DNA of 64,000 bases from Mytilus californianus (lineage: Eukaryota > Mollusca > Bivalvia > Mytilida > Mytilidae). The stretch covers positions 13,131,501 to 13,195,500 of the forward strand of contig NW_026262690.1 of NCBI RefSeq assembly GCF_021869535.1, in the 5' to 3' direction. The notes beneath the pieces were generated by a model. That model was not told the origin of the DNA, made no database searches, and worked only from the letters and a program-made list of their open reading frames with translations. Positions 23,508-34,560 of this stretch are shown in pieces. The position numbers were made by a program, and so were the translations under genes. Within the stretch, counting starts at the first letter, position 1, and each line of letters starts with the position of its first letter.

Positions 23508-26355
23508 TCTCAGATGTTCATAGGTTAATATGTTCATCGCTGCTAAGCTGTGAGATGTTCGTGTGTTTTAATATGTAAATTGTGTCTGGGATCTCAGATG
23601 GTCGTTCGAGTATGCACATAGTTGCTAAGCTTTCAAATGTTTGTGAGTTTCATATATTCATCGTTGCTAAGCTCTCAAATGTTGATCGTTGATAAGCTCT
23701 CATATGTTTGTGAGTTTAATATGTTCATCTTGCAATGGTCTCAGATAGTCGTGAGTTTATAGATTCATCGTTGCTAAGTTCTCGAATGATCCTGTGAATA
23801 ATATATCCATCGTTCCTAAGTTCCGAAACTGTCGTGAGTTTTATATGGTTATCGTTGCTAAGCTCTATTAAATGTCCATGAGTTTAATATATTCATCGTT
23901 GCCAAGCTCTCAGATGATCGTTAGTTTAATATGTTCATCGTTGCCAAGTTCTCAGATGATCGTTAGTTTAATATGTTCGTCGTTGCCAAGCTGTTGTTCG
24001 TGAGTTTAATATGTGCATCGTTCTTAAGATCTCAAATAGTCGTGAGTTCAATAAGTTCATCGTTACCAAGCTCTCAGATGGTCGTGAGATCAATATGTTT
24101 ATCGTCTCAAAGCTCTCAGATGGTTTGGAGTTTAATATAGTCATCGTTGCTAAGCTCCCAGATGTTCGTGTGATTAATATTTTGCTAAGCTATCAGAAGG
24201 TTGTTAGTTTTACATATTTATCGCTGCTAAGCTATCAGACGTTTCTGAGGTTATGTTCATCGTTGATTAGCTCTGATATGTTTGAGTGTTTAATATGTTA
24301 ATCGTTGGAATGGTCTAAGATGGTCGTGAGTTTTATATGTTCATCGTTGCTAAGTTCTCGAATGATCATGAGATTAGTATATCCATCGTCCCTAAGATCT
24401 CAAACTGTAGTGAGTTTTATATGTTCATTGTTGTTAAGCTCTCAGATGTTCGTGAGTTTAATATGTCCATCGGTCCTAAGATTTCAAATGGTCGTAAGTT
24501 CAATATGTTTATCGCCGCTATGGTCTAAGATGGTCGTGAGATTTATATGTCAATCGTTGCTAAGCTCTCAAATGATCATGAGATTTATATATCCATCATT
24601 CCTAAGATCTCAAACTGTCGTGAATTTTATATGTTCATTGTTGTTTAGCTCTCAGATGTTCGTGAGTTAAATATGTTCAACGTTGCTAAGCGCTCAGATG
24701 GTCCTGAGTTTAATATGTCCATCGTTCCTAAAATCTCAAATGGTCGTAAGTTCAATATGTTCATCGTTTCTATGGTCTCAGAATGTCGTGAGTTTTATAT
24801 TTTCATCGTTGGTAAGTTCTCGAATGATCATGAGATTAATATATTAATCGTTTCTTAGATTTCAAACTGTCGTGAGTTTTAAATGTTCATTGTTGTTAAG
24901 CTCTCAGATATTCGTGAGTATAATATGTTCATCGTTGCTAAGCTCTCAGATGGTCGTGAGTTTTATATGTCCATCGTTCCTAAGATCTCAAATGGTCGTT
25001 TCAACTTAGTTCAATATGTGCATTGTTGTTATGGTCTTTGATAGTCGTGAGATTTATATGTTAATTCTTACTAAGCTCTCGAATGATCATGAGATTTATA
25101 TATCCATCGTTCCTAAGATCTCAAACTGTCGTGAGTTTTATATGTTCATTGTTGTTAATCTCTCAGATGTTCGTGAGTTTAATATGTCCATCGTTCCTAA
25201 GATCTCAAATGGTCGTAAGTTTTATATGTTCATCTTTGCTATGGTCTAAGATTGTCGTGAGTTTTATATGTTCATCGTTGATAAGCTCTCGTATGTCTGT
25301 GAGTTAAATATGTTCATCGTTGGAATGGTCTCAGATGGTCGTGAGTTTTATATGGTCATCGTTGCTAAGTTTTCGAATGATTATGAGATTAGTATATCTT
25401 CTGTTCCTAAGATTTCAAACTGTCGTGAGTTTTATATGTTCATTGTTGTTAAGCTCTCAGATGTTCGTGAGTTTAATATGTTCATCGTTGCTAAGCTCTT
25501 AGGTGGTCGTGACTTTAATATGTCCATCGTTCCTAAGATCTCAAATGGTCGTTAGTTCAATATGTTTATCGTTGCTATGGTCTAAGATTGTCGTGAGATT
25601 TATATGTTAATTCTTGCTTAGTTCTCGAATGATCATGAGATTAATATATCCATCGTTCCTAAGATCTCAAACTGTCGTGAGTTTTATATGTTCATTGTTG
25701 TTAAGCTCTCAGATTTCCGTAAGTTTAATATGTTGAATCGTTGCTAAGCTATCAGGTGGTCGTGACTTTAATATGTCCATCGTTCCTAAGATAGCAAACG
25801 GTCGTAAGTTCAATATGTTTATCGATGCTATGGTTTAAGATTGTCGTGAGATTTATATGTTAATCGTTGCTTAGTTCTGGAATGATCATGAGATTAATAT
25901 ATCCACCGTTCCTAAGATCTGAAACTGTCTGAGTTTTATATGTTCATTGTTGTTAAGCTCTCAGATGTTTATGAGTTTGATATGTCAATCGTTTTTAAGA
26001 TCGCAAATGGTCGTTAGTTCATTATGTTCATCGTTTCTATGGTCTAAGTTGTTCGTGAGTTTAATATGTGCATCGTTGCTAAGCTCTCAGATGTTTATGA
26101 GTTTGATATGTCAATCGTTTTTAAGATCGCAAATAGTCGTAAGTTCAATACGTTCATCGTTTCTATGGTCTAAGATGGTCGTGAGTTTTATATGTTCATC
26201 GTTGATAAACTCTAATATTTCTGTGAGTTAAATATGTTGATCTTTGCTATGGTCTCAGATGGTCGGGAGTTTAATATGTTCATCGTTGCTAAGCTCCCAG
26301 ATGTTCGTGAGTTTTAGTTTTTGCTAAGCTATCAGACGTTTGTGAGTTAATAAAC
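23508..26355 (+). repeat. Minisatellite, 42-bp unit, roughly 65-68 copies
   Basis: The unit is of the form 'gtcgtgagttttatatgttc' + 'atcgttgctaagctctcaga' + 'tg'. Units diverge, and particular variants (for example 'aatgatcatgagattaatat') return every five to seven units, so there is higher-order structure. Because 42 is a multiple of three, frames on the plus strand stay open for up to 121 codons; codon content is just that of the repeat and I do not call genes. Confidence 0.95.
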
Positions 26356-26794
26356 ATCAATGACGAACATGTATCCACTGTCTGATAAGGGCACTCGGTA
26401 GTTCCAGGACATATTTCAGTGAGAAATATGCATTCCCAAATTTCGCCATCTTTTGATGGTGCACATAAAATAAAAAGTTCTCTGATACGGACATCATCAT
26501 GAGAATTGATTTTAATTGACAATTTTGAGAAAGTGTTATTTCAAGGGAACCAGGAACGCTCAACCCAGAACATTTTAAAACCAGATGCATATACATACGG
26601 TACGACTTTATAATTGTACAAGTCAGCTGCGTTAAACAGAAGTCAGTTATGTCGCTTGTGGACAAAGATCTAAATATGTGTTGTCAGACTCTACAATAAA
26701 TTTACAACTAGGTTTATTTACTTAACATTGAAAATTATCTCTAAAACAGATATGACGAGAAAGGTGAGAGACATTGGATAGTTTAATGTCTTAA
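26356..26794. other. Spacer with a dispersed-repeat piece
   Basis: Around 26540-26600, 'ccaggaacgctcaacccaga' resembles 43867-43900 and 55117-55170, so part is old repeat. Two overlapping minus-strand frames (26289-26522, 26357-26665) have no recognisable product or exon borders. Confidence 0.45.
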
Positions 26795-29700
26795 TTTTTT
26801 TTTTTTTTTTTCAGACTTTACATACTTTATTGAAAACTTTCACATTTTTTAGTTGGATACAGAAAGTACCGGTACCTTATCCCAGCCTCGTTAAACATTA
26901 GATTGTATATTTAGATAAAAAATAGTTAGTAATTGTTAGTATTCTGAATTATAAAATATATACATTATATTATTATGTATCCATTATTTCCATATTGTTC
27001 AATAAAGAGAGAATTTTATTTCCTAAAGAAAGAAAAAAGAGAAGAGAAAGTAATAAATATATAAAAAAACAAAGAAAAAAAAAACAAAAACAAAAACAAA
27101 AAATCACTGAAATTTGGATTTTTGGCAGCAGTATTTTGGTCAAAACTAGCATGTGTCATAAGATATAACATTAAATAAGTTTGGCAAAGTTGGTTTTCCA
27201 TTGTAAAAAATTCATACAAACACAAAATAGGTATTAAAAAATGTACATGTGGTTTTAGGCACAATACAAGAACAAAAAACAATAAACAAACATATAACAA
27301 TATATTAAATAAAACATATATGGTGGTGTGGAGAAGGCTAAAACAATATACACAGTAACATTACATAGGGTAATGCTAATTTGTTAAGTGTAAATTATTC
27401 AGTAATGGAAGCCAGGGGTCCCAGTAGAGGTTGGCAATGTGAAGAGGCTTTGTTTTAAAAAATATGTTCTTTTCTAGTATTAGATTTTCTTTTAGATAAT
27501 TTTTCAGCCCTGCAAAACTGAATTGATTTTCACACAGTTTTGTCCTATAAATAAAGAATTTTGATAATAGTATTATTAAATTTTTTATTTTATTATTTTC
27601 TATTTTTCCTAAATTTCCAAATTAAATTATATCCATGTTAAACGGAATAATTATTTGTGCTTGGTTATAAATCCAGTCACCGAGTCTTATCCACAGATCT
27701 GCTATTTTGTGGCATGTCCAAAATATGTGTTCAATATCTTCGGTAAATTCATTGCAGAAAGTACATTTATCGCTTTATTTTATTTTTATATTAAATAAAA
27801 ATTTATTTGTGCCCAAGATTCTGTGTATTATTCTATACTGGAACCATTGAAGTTTTGAGCTTTTTGTGGAGTAAAAAGACATACTATGCACGGTTTTCCA
27901 ATCAAAATTTTTGTTCAGTGTTAAGGACCATTTGTCTTCACAGTTAAGTTTAGTACTGTTTTTTTCTAATAGAACATTATACATATCTTTCGAGCCTTTT
28001 TTTGATAAGCTTTTTTATATGATTTTATTGATGAAATTACCCCATTATAAGTAAGACTTAATTTTATAAATGTCTTGGAATTGTTGAAAAGTCATTAGTT
28101 TTCCCTCATCATTTAATAGATCATTTATCAAAAAGATCCCTTTATCTGCCCAGTCTTTATAGAAAATAGATGTTGTTCCTATTTCAATATTTTCATTATT
28201 CCAGAGTGGATCTGATACAAACTCGTCTTCATTTTTTGGTATAAATTTATTTTGTAAATCTGTCCAAGCTTTAAAGACCTCTTCCCAAAAAGGGTTTTTA
28301 CATCTTTTTGTTGGGCCTAAATAAACTAGGTTTTCAATACTGATTTTTTTCAGTACTTTCTAGTAGCTTATTTAGTTTTGGGTTGTTTTTCAACAACCGT
28401 CTAATCCATGTTAGTTTCAATCCTTTTATATATTTGTCAATATTTATAATTTTCAGCCCTCCTAATTTGTGTTCAGAACATAATATTTCTCTTTTTATCT
28501 AGTCAGGTTTGTTTTCCCAAATAAATGAATAAATTTTGTCAGTTAGTTGTTTTAAAGTATTTTTGCATGGTGCTTGTAATGTTAAAAACAGATGGTTCAA
28601 TTTTGAGATAATTAGTGTCTTGATGATTGTTATTTTTCCAACCGGTAATAATGTTTGTTTAGACCAAATTTTTATTATATTCTCAATTTCCTTAATTCTT
28701 GGACCATAGTTTAACAATTCCATTTCATGCAAATTGACAGAAAAATTTATTCCTAGTAATGTAAACCTACTGGAACCCCATTCCAATCCCCATTTTACAC
28801 ACATGGTGTCTTGACTATATTTTTGTTTGCCTATCCACACCACCTTTGTTTTGTCCAAGTTTATATGGAGACCAGACATGTCAGCATATTTTTGTAGTAA
28901 GCGAAGAGATGCATCTAGAGATTTAGGAGTACCGTCAAGTATTATTGATGTGTCATTGGCGTATTGAGAGATAAGATATTCTGTGTCATCAATTTTAATT
29001 CCTTTAATTTCTTTGTTCTTTCTGATTAAAATTCCTAGAATTTCAGCACATAAGAGAAAAATGTAAGGTGATAAAGGATCCCCTTGTCTACAGCCTCTTT
29101 GGATCTCAAAGAAATCTGACAGAAAACAGTTTTGGGATACTGATGAGCTTATATTTGTGTAAAAGGTCCTTATCCAATGTTTTATAGAGGGTCCAAAGTT
29201 GAAAAAGTCTAATACTTCATTTATGAATTTCCATGATACGGAATCAAAAGCTTTTTCAAAATCTATGAGAAGGAGAAGACCTGGTAAATCATTTACTTCT
29301 GTATAGAATAAAATATCATATATGAGACGAGTGTTTTCTCCAATATATCTTCCAGGAATGAAACCTGTCTGATCATTGTTAATAATAATGGGTAGGACAG
29401 ATTTTATACGCTCTGCTATACAGCTTGATGCTAGTTTATATGTTGTATTCAAAAGACTTATTGGTCGCCAATTTTTCATGAACTGTCTAGGTTTATCACC
29501 TTTTGGTAAACAAGTAATAATACCCTGCTTTTGAGTTATTGACAATTCCCCCCTTTTGTAACCACAAATTATAGATCTGAAAACAAATTTTCCTTCATTT
29601 GTCCAAAAGAATTTAAAAAATTTATTTGTAAAGCCATCTGACCCAGGACTTTTCTCATTTTTCATTCTACGCAAAGCTGTTGTCAATTCATTATAAGTTA

Positions 29701-31098
29701 TCTCCCCCTCTAAAGATTCTTTTAAAGTATCAGTTAATTTTTCAATATCAGAATCAGGAATTTCGTTATTAAGATTTACACTACTCAAGCTCTCTGTTTT
29801 AGTATAAAGTTTTTTTATAGTAATTTTTGGCCTCTTCTAATATTTTATCTTGTTTACAAACTATGTCCCCTTTTTCGTTAACTAGTTTGGGGATGGTTTT
29901 ATTTATAAAATGTTTAGTTTCCATATTCAAAAAGAAACTAGATGGCTTTTCTCCTTCTTCAATCCATTGCATTTTTGATCTGATATAGTACCCCCTCATT
30001 TTTTCTTTCCTTATTATTCTAAGATCAGATTTATGGTGTTCAATTTCTGTTAATATTTCCTCTGTTAAGATGCTTTCCTCTAATTTCTGAATTTTTTCTG
30101 ATAACATTTTTTCCTGTTTATCTCTTTCCTTCTTTTTATAAGATGCATAGGAAATAGTTTTCCCTCTGATTTCAGTAAGTAATATTTCTAAACAGAGTTG
30201 GTCATTTATTGTAAAGTGAATATCTAAATCATTTATTTGTTCTAAAGTTTCTTTATTATATACTAGTGATGCATATTGGTCTTTTACTTTATGTATAATG
30301 TCTTTTATAGTATTGGAATATTCAATATCATGTAAAAGAGAATGGTTAAATTTCCATAATCCTCTTCCAATTATGAAATCATTCATCTTCAAATTTAATA
30401 TTATTGGGGAGTGATCTGATCTATAGCTGTTGTGAATTTGTACATCATATACATTTTGATTAAGGTCTTGGGTTATTAAAAAGAAATCTAATCTTGCTTG
30501 TTTTATGGGATTAGCTTTTCTCCATGTGAATTTTTTTAAGTCTGGATTAATTTCCCTAAATGGGTCTGTTAAATTATAAAATTCTATTAAGTCTAGAACT
30601 TTCTCCTTAGCTTTTGGGTTATTAATATTTTGGTAATTATATGTATCAAGACTTTGGTTTTGTACTAAATTATAGTCTCCAGTTATAACAACTGACTGAT
30701 TGTTTAAAGTTTCTATCATTTCACTTAGTTTTATATAAAATTCTGGTGTATCTTTGTTTGGACCATATAAGGTTATTAGGGTCATTCTTTTCCTTCTATT
30801 TCCATATCAATTCCTAACAAATTTCCTTAATCGTCTTTTTTTACTTTATGTATCTTATATTCAAAGTTTGTTGTCAATAAAATTGCTACCCCTCTTTGAT
30901 TTGTTGCAAATGAATTAAAAATGCACTCTCCTTCCCATAGATTTTTTATTGATATTTCATCAGTCTGAAAAATGTGTATCTTGTAAGCAATATATATTAC
31001 AGTTTTTTGATTTAAGATAATCAAAAACATCTCTTCGCTTCTCTTTTGAATTAAGACCTTGACAGTTGTATGAGAAAATTTTTACATTATTATTACTC
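26795..31098 (-). mobile_element. L1/Tx1-type LINE, ORF2 with endonuclease, RT and C-terminal zinc motif; inactivated
   Basis: Read on the minus strand from ATG at 31098: MSNNNNVKIFSYNCQGL and YCLQDTHFSD (endonuclease start), a frameshift near 30975, NQRGVAILL, a stop near 30827, TLITLYGPNK, VVITGDYNL, ARLDFFLITQDL and SDHSPIIL, then the spacer MQWIEEGEKPSSFF. A frameshift in an A7 run near 29805 precedes the RT: NWRPISLLNTTYKLAS, TGFIPGRYIGENTR, LLIDFEKAFDSVSW, RGCRQGDPLSPYIF, and YANDTSIIL where YADD is expected. A stop at 28499 interrupts IWENKPD-IKREILCSEHKLGG. The C-terminus has CTFCNEFTEDIEHIFWTC near 27750 (C-x2-C-x9-H-x4-C). The 3' end has AAGGTACCGGTACTTT and a poly(A) tract (T run 26795-26811). 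Confidence 0.9.
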
Positions 31099-32409
31099 AT
31101 TTTCAAGTGATATTTCTATTTTATAACAAAACAATAATATGTAATTTTGATGAATGCATAAAAAACTGAATGACCCATACAACTGTGTACTTTTAAGTGT
31201 GTGAATGTCAAAATATCCTTCAGATGTCTGATCTCACCTGCCATGTCTGTGTGGAATCTAATTGAACCAGAATACACCAACGATGCTGTATAATATAATA
31301 TAAAGTACTGTGCCAATAACATGAAATAGAGAAAAAGACATACAATTTGTAAAATGTAAAAATAGAAAGAAGAGAAAAATGAGATCATAAATAATAAAAA
31401 AAAAAGACAAAGCAAGAAAATCAAATAATTAAAAACAAATTATGCTGTTCAAAAAGTAATATATCCACTGCTGTTCTATTTTTTTTTCAAGTACAGAAAT
31501 GATGTGCTCTTTGGGTGATATCTTTATCATAAAAATTAAAGACAGTTATCTCCCTTACATCATCAATCAATAGGATGATTCTTGAGAGTCAATGATTGAG
31601 ATGACAGTTAGCTTAGTCATTAATTTCATTAAAGTTATTTATATATATTTTTTTGTTTTTTGTTTTTTTTGTTTTAAGTTATCTTATAATTACTCATCCA
31701 AATATACACAAATAGTTAGGTTTATTCAAAAAGGTAGAGATAATGAAAAAACAATTTATTTATTTTTTTTTTATATCAAAGTTAGTTGTATATGCATGAT
31801 ATGTGTGTACACAGATTTCACTCTTTTGCCCAGCTGTATGTTTTTAGAAAGAAAGAAAAAAGTACATGTATGGTACTTTATGCATTCGGGTTTCATAGTT
31901 TGTTGAGTTATTTCTTAGCTTCTAGTTCTTCTACTTAATACTACAAATCTTCATGTAAGCATTTATGCTATTTTGCAATTTAAGATATAGCATTCATGTC
32001 ACAGGAAAATATTTCTCCACAAAACAGTATATAATTTGATCTTGACCTGATTATAAATAGTATATATGTAGGTTAATAAACTTGCAAAGTAGTGGCTCTT
32101 GTAATGCACATGTTAAACATGAGTATAGAAAAAAAGCAATAACAATTAGAGTGAAAGCTAAACAAACAGCAAAAAGAAGCATTAAATTATGTTAGAGCAA
32201 TGAATAGCGTTTCAAAAATCATGTTAAAACTAATAATTCTAACAGTATATTTTAGTATTTAGATGGAGAAACATGGTTGGTACATACAGGGTTTCAAGTA
32301 CTATGTAATCTTCATTTTGATAAAAAAATGCAGATGCTGATGTAAAACATACTAGGTAAAGAAAGTTAACCTATAGCTGTACAATGTAACCTATGGGAAT
32401 GCAACAAGA
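31099..32409. other. Unassigned stretch between LINE ORF2 and a fold-back element
   Basis: AT-rich; no gene recognised. It may belong to the LINE 5' region or the spacer between its ORF1 and ORF2, but no border can be drawn. Confidence 0.4.
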
Positions 32410-32793
32410 GTATAAATCTCAATAACCGAAAATTATACCATAGCTATCTATGGTATAATTTTCACAATTATACCATGGTTTTGTTGTATTTGGTATTCGA
32501 AAAGAAAAAAAGGAAGATAGCAAGGCCTATTCGAGGCCGCCTGATTTTTTTTAAATAGGAACAACAGAGTCAGTGTAGGGGCCACTAAGCTAAACCGCCC
32601 GCTTTGCACCAGCCGATATAAATGAATGCCTAGGGTGGGAATCGAACCCACATACACCAACTCCGTTGTCCTATATTTTTAAATGAACGAAAATTCGATT
32701 CAAGAACAAAGTTTAAAAAAAAAAGTATATATAAATATATTATTATATTATACTTGAAAATATAATTCGATTTTCGGTTATTGAGATGTATAC
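32410..32793. mobile_element. Inverted-repeat element containing tRNA-like promoter boxes
   Basis: Ends GTATAAATCTCAATAACCGA and its inverse (one mismatch over 24 bp). Just inside the left end is the perfect palindrome AAAATTATACCATAG-CTAT-inverse. The interior holds a second inverted repeat (32557-32579 against 32651-32672). On the minus strand a perfect T-arm (GTGGG-TTCGATT-CCCAC, 32651-32635) contains the B-box consensus. An A-box-like TAGCTTAGTGGC lies at 32592-32581, downstream rather than upstream of it. No complete tRNA cloverleaf can be drawn. Confidence 0.6.
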
Positions 32794-33687
32794 TTGGATT
32801 GTAGTCCCTTAGGATCAACTGTATAGCTACATGTAAAGGTTGAAATTTGCCGTGGCGGCTTTTTAAGGGGGAGGAAGGGGGAAGGCATGCCCCTTTCAAG
32901 AAGCTTTATATATGGTAAATGCATAGATATTTCGTTTTATTACTCCAAATATTGGATGGCTAGACCCCCCCTCCTTTTCAAAATCCAGGATCCGTATCCG
33001 ATTTTATATACATCTTAATTTAACGATTTGCTTAAGTAATAACTATAATGTTGGGCCGTTAAGAATAGAAAGCGTCTGGTTACTCTAAATAAAGGTGAAC
33101 TTTTGTTTAAATTATCTATAGTCTACATGTGATTTTAATGATCTTTAATCGTGATCATTTTGAAATCCTTTTTAATTAGATTAAATTAAATGAACAACTT
33201 GGGCTTCTGGTACAAATTAAAACATGGAATGATTCATCCAAACTCTCAGAAAGAATCTTGTGAATTAAATTTCCACAGAATTATAAATTAATACCAAAAA
33301 CTTAAAAACATTTCAAATATTTTGATAAAATAAAATAAAAAACTAACCCTTTGCAGTTCAACTTTAAATCTGGGTTCCAGAAATCTTTCAAACTATATCT
33401 TGCGTCCATATACATACAGAACATATAATTCCTTCAACAGTTTTTAGTCTGTAACGTTACCCGTCACCAATGTAGATGTGCATCCATCGCTGTCGAAAAA
33501 TCTTGTCCAACTGATTTCCGCGCTGTTTCAGAAGCCCGTGCGTATTTTATAAAGTAGGCGGAGCTTAATGTGTAAGGTCCTAAAAGGGTAATTTGACCGA
33601 TTCTTATCAAAATTATTTTTGAAGTTAATAAACAAAAATATATGAAATATACATTTTTAAACAACAACATATGCAATAGGTTAAAAC
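32794..33687. other. Intergenic stretch without recognised content
   Basis: No ORF or repeat that I can support. Short C-rich piece at 32964-32975; otherwise AT-rich. Confidence 0.4.
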
Positions 33688-33869
33688 AGATATTTCATAT
33701 ATTTTGGTTAGTTTTGTGGTGTTTCGTAAATTATACCATAGTTTTTTGTTGAAACCCCTCGGCAACCTCACTCGACTTCGTCTCGTGAGGTTATTGCCGG
33801 GGGTTTCAACAAAAGCTATGGTATAATTTACGAAACACCACAAAACTATTCAAAAGATATGAAATATCT
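33688..33869. repeat. Near-perfect 182-bp palindrome
   Basis: The left arm from 'agatatttcatat' through 'gtggtgtttcgtaaattata' and 'gttgaaacccc' is mirrored by the right arm with only a few mismatches. Arms are about 85 bp, meeting at 'ctcgacttcgtctcg'. The arm shares ATTATACCATAG with the element at 32410-32793. It may be a solitary fold-back element; no clear target duplication. Confidence 0.8.
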
Positions 33870-34560
33870 ATAACGTATTCATTATAGTTTGTGATTTAAA
33901 GTTTGAAATATCAACAATTTAGTACAAAGAATATAAACCTTTGAGAGCCCAACACCACATGTTTAACACTATATGTTCCTTTGACTTACGGGGTGTTGTT
34001 GGGTTGTTGTCCCATTAATACAAATCTCACAGGATTGATCATATGAAAGCACTTTATTAGAATGTTAAAATATTAAGAATGGAGTTTATTTGTTTACTGG
34101 TAGATAATTTTTACATCATTTTTTTAATTTTTCCTTTTCATTTACAGATTAAAAAATCTGTTTTTATAAACGATTCCTTAAATAAAACATTTTCTTTTTA
34201 TAATATTAGGTTCTTCCTGTATGTACCAAAGAATGATGATAAAAAATACACATATTTTTTGGGCCAAAACTAAAGAAAAAAGTAAAGCTTAAATAACAAG
34301 ACTATGAACTAACATGCAGCCTATGTATATACTATATGATTGCGAATTCAACAAAAGCATAATGGAAAAAACACACAAGCAAAAACAAATTTAACACAGC
34401 AATATACTTACTGACAAGCAAGTCCTACAAAAGATTGAACATTTTAATATGTTAAAGTTGTATGATAAGTTTTTCAGTCATAGAAACAACAAAGAAAAGC
34501 ACAAGATCGCATCAGCCTGTATTTACAATTTCTGTAGTCACAGTCATACATGTACTAGTA

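Noticed and set aside
24011-26231. Series of 60-121-codon frames rich in Ser/Leu/Ile as membrane proteins
   Set aside because: They are translations of the 42-bp minisatellite.
26289-26665. Two overlapping minus-strand frames
   Set aside because: No recognisable product and no exon borders; part of the sequence is dispersed repeat.
31592-31906. Possible 104-codon gene
   Set aside because: Low-complexity Phe/Ile-rich translation of AT-rich DNA with no motif.
32635-32651. Functional tRNA gene
   Set aside because: Only the T-arm is complete; no acceptor stem partner or anticodon arm at the right spacing.
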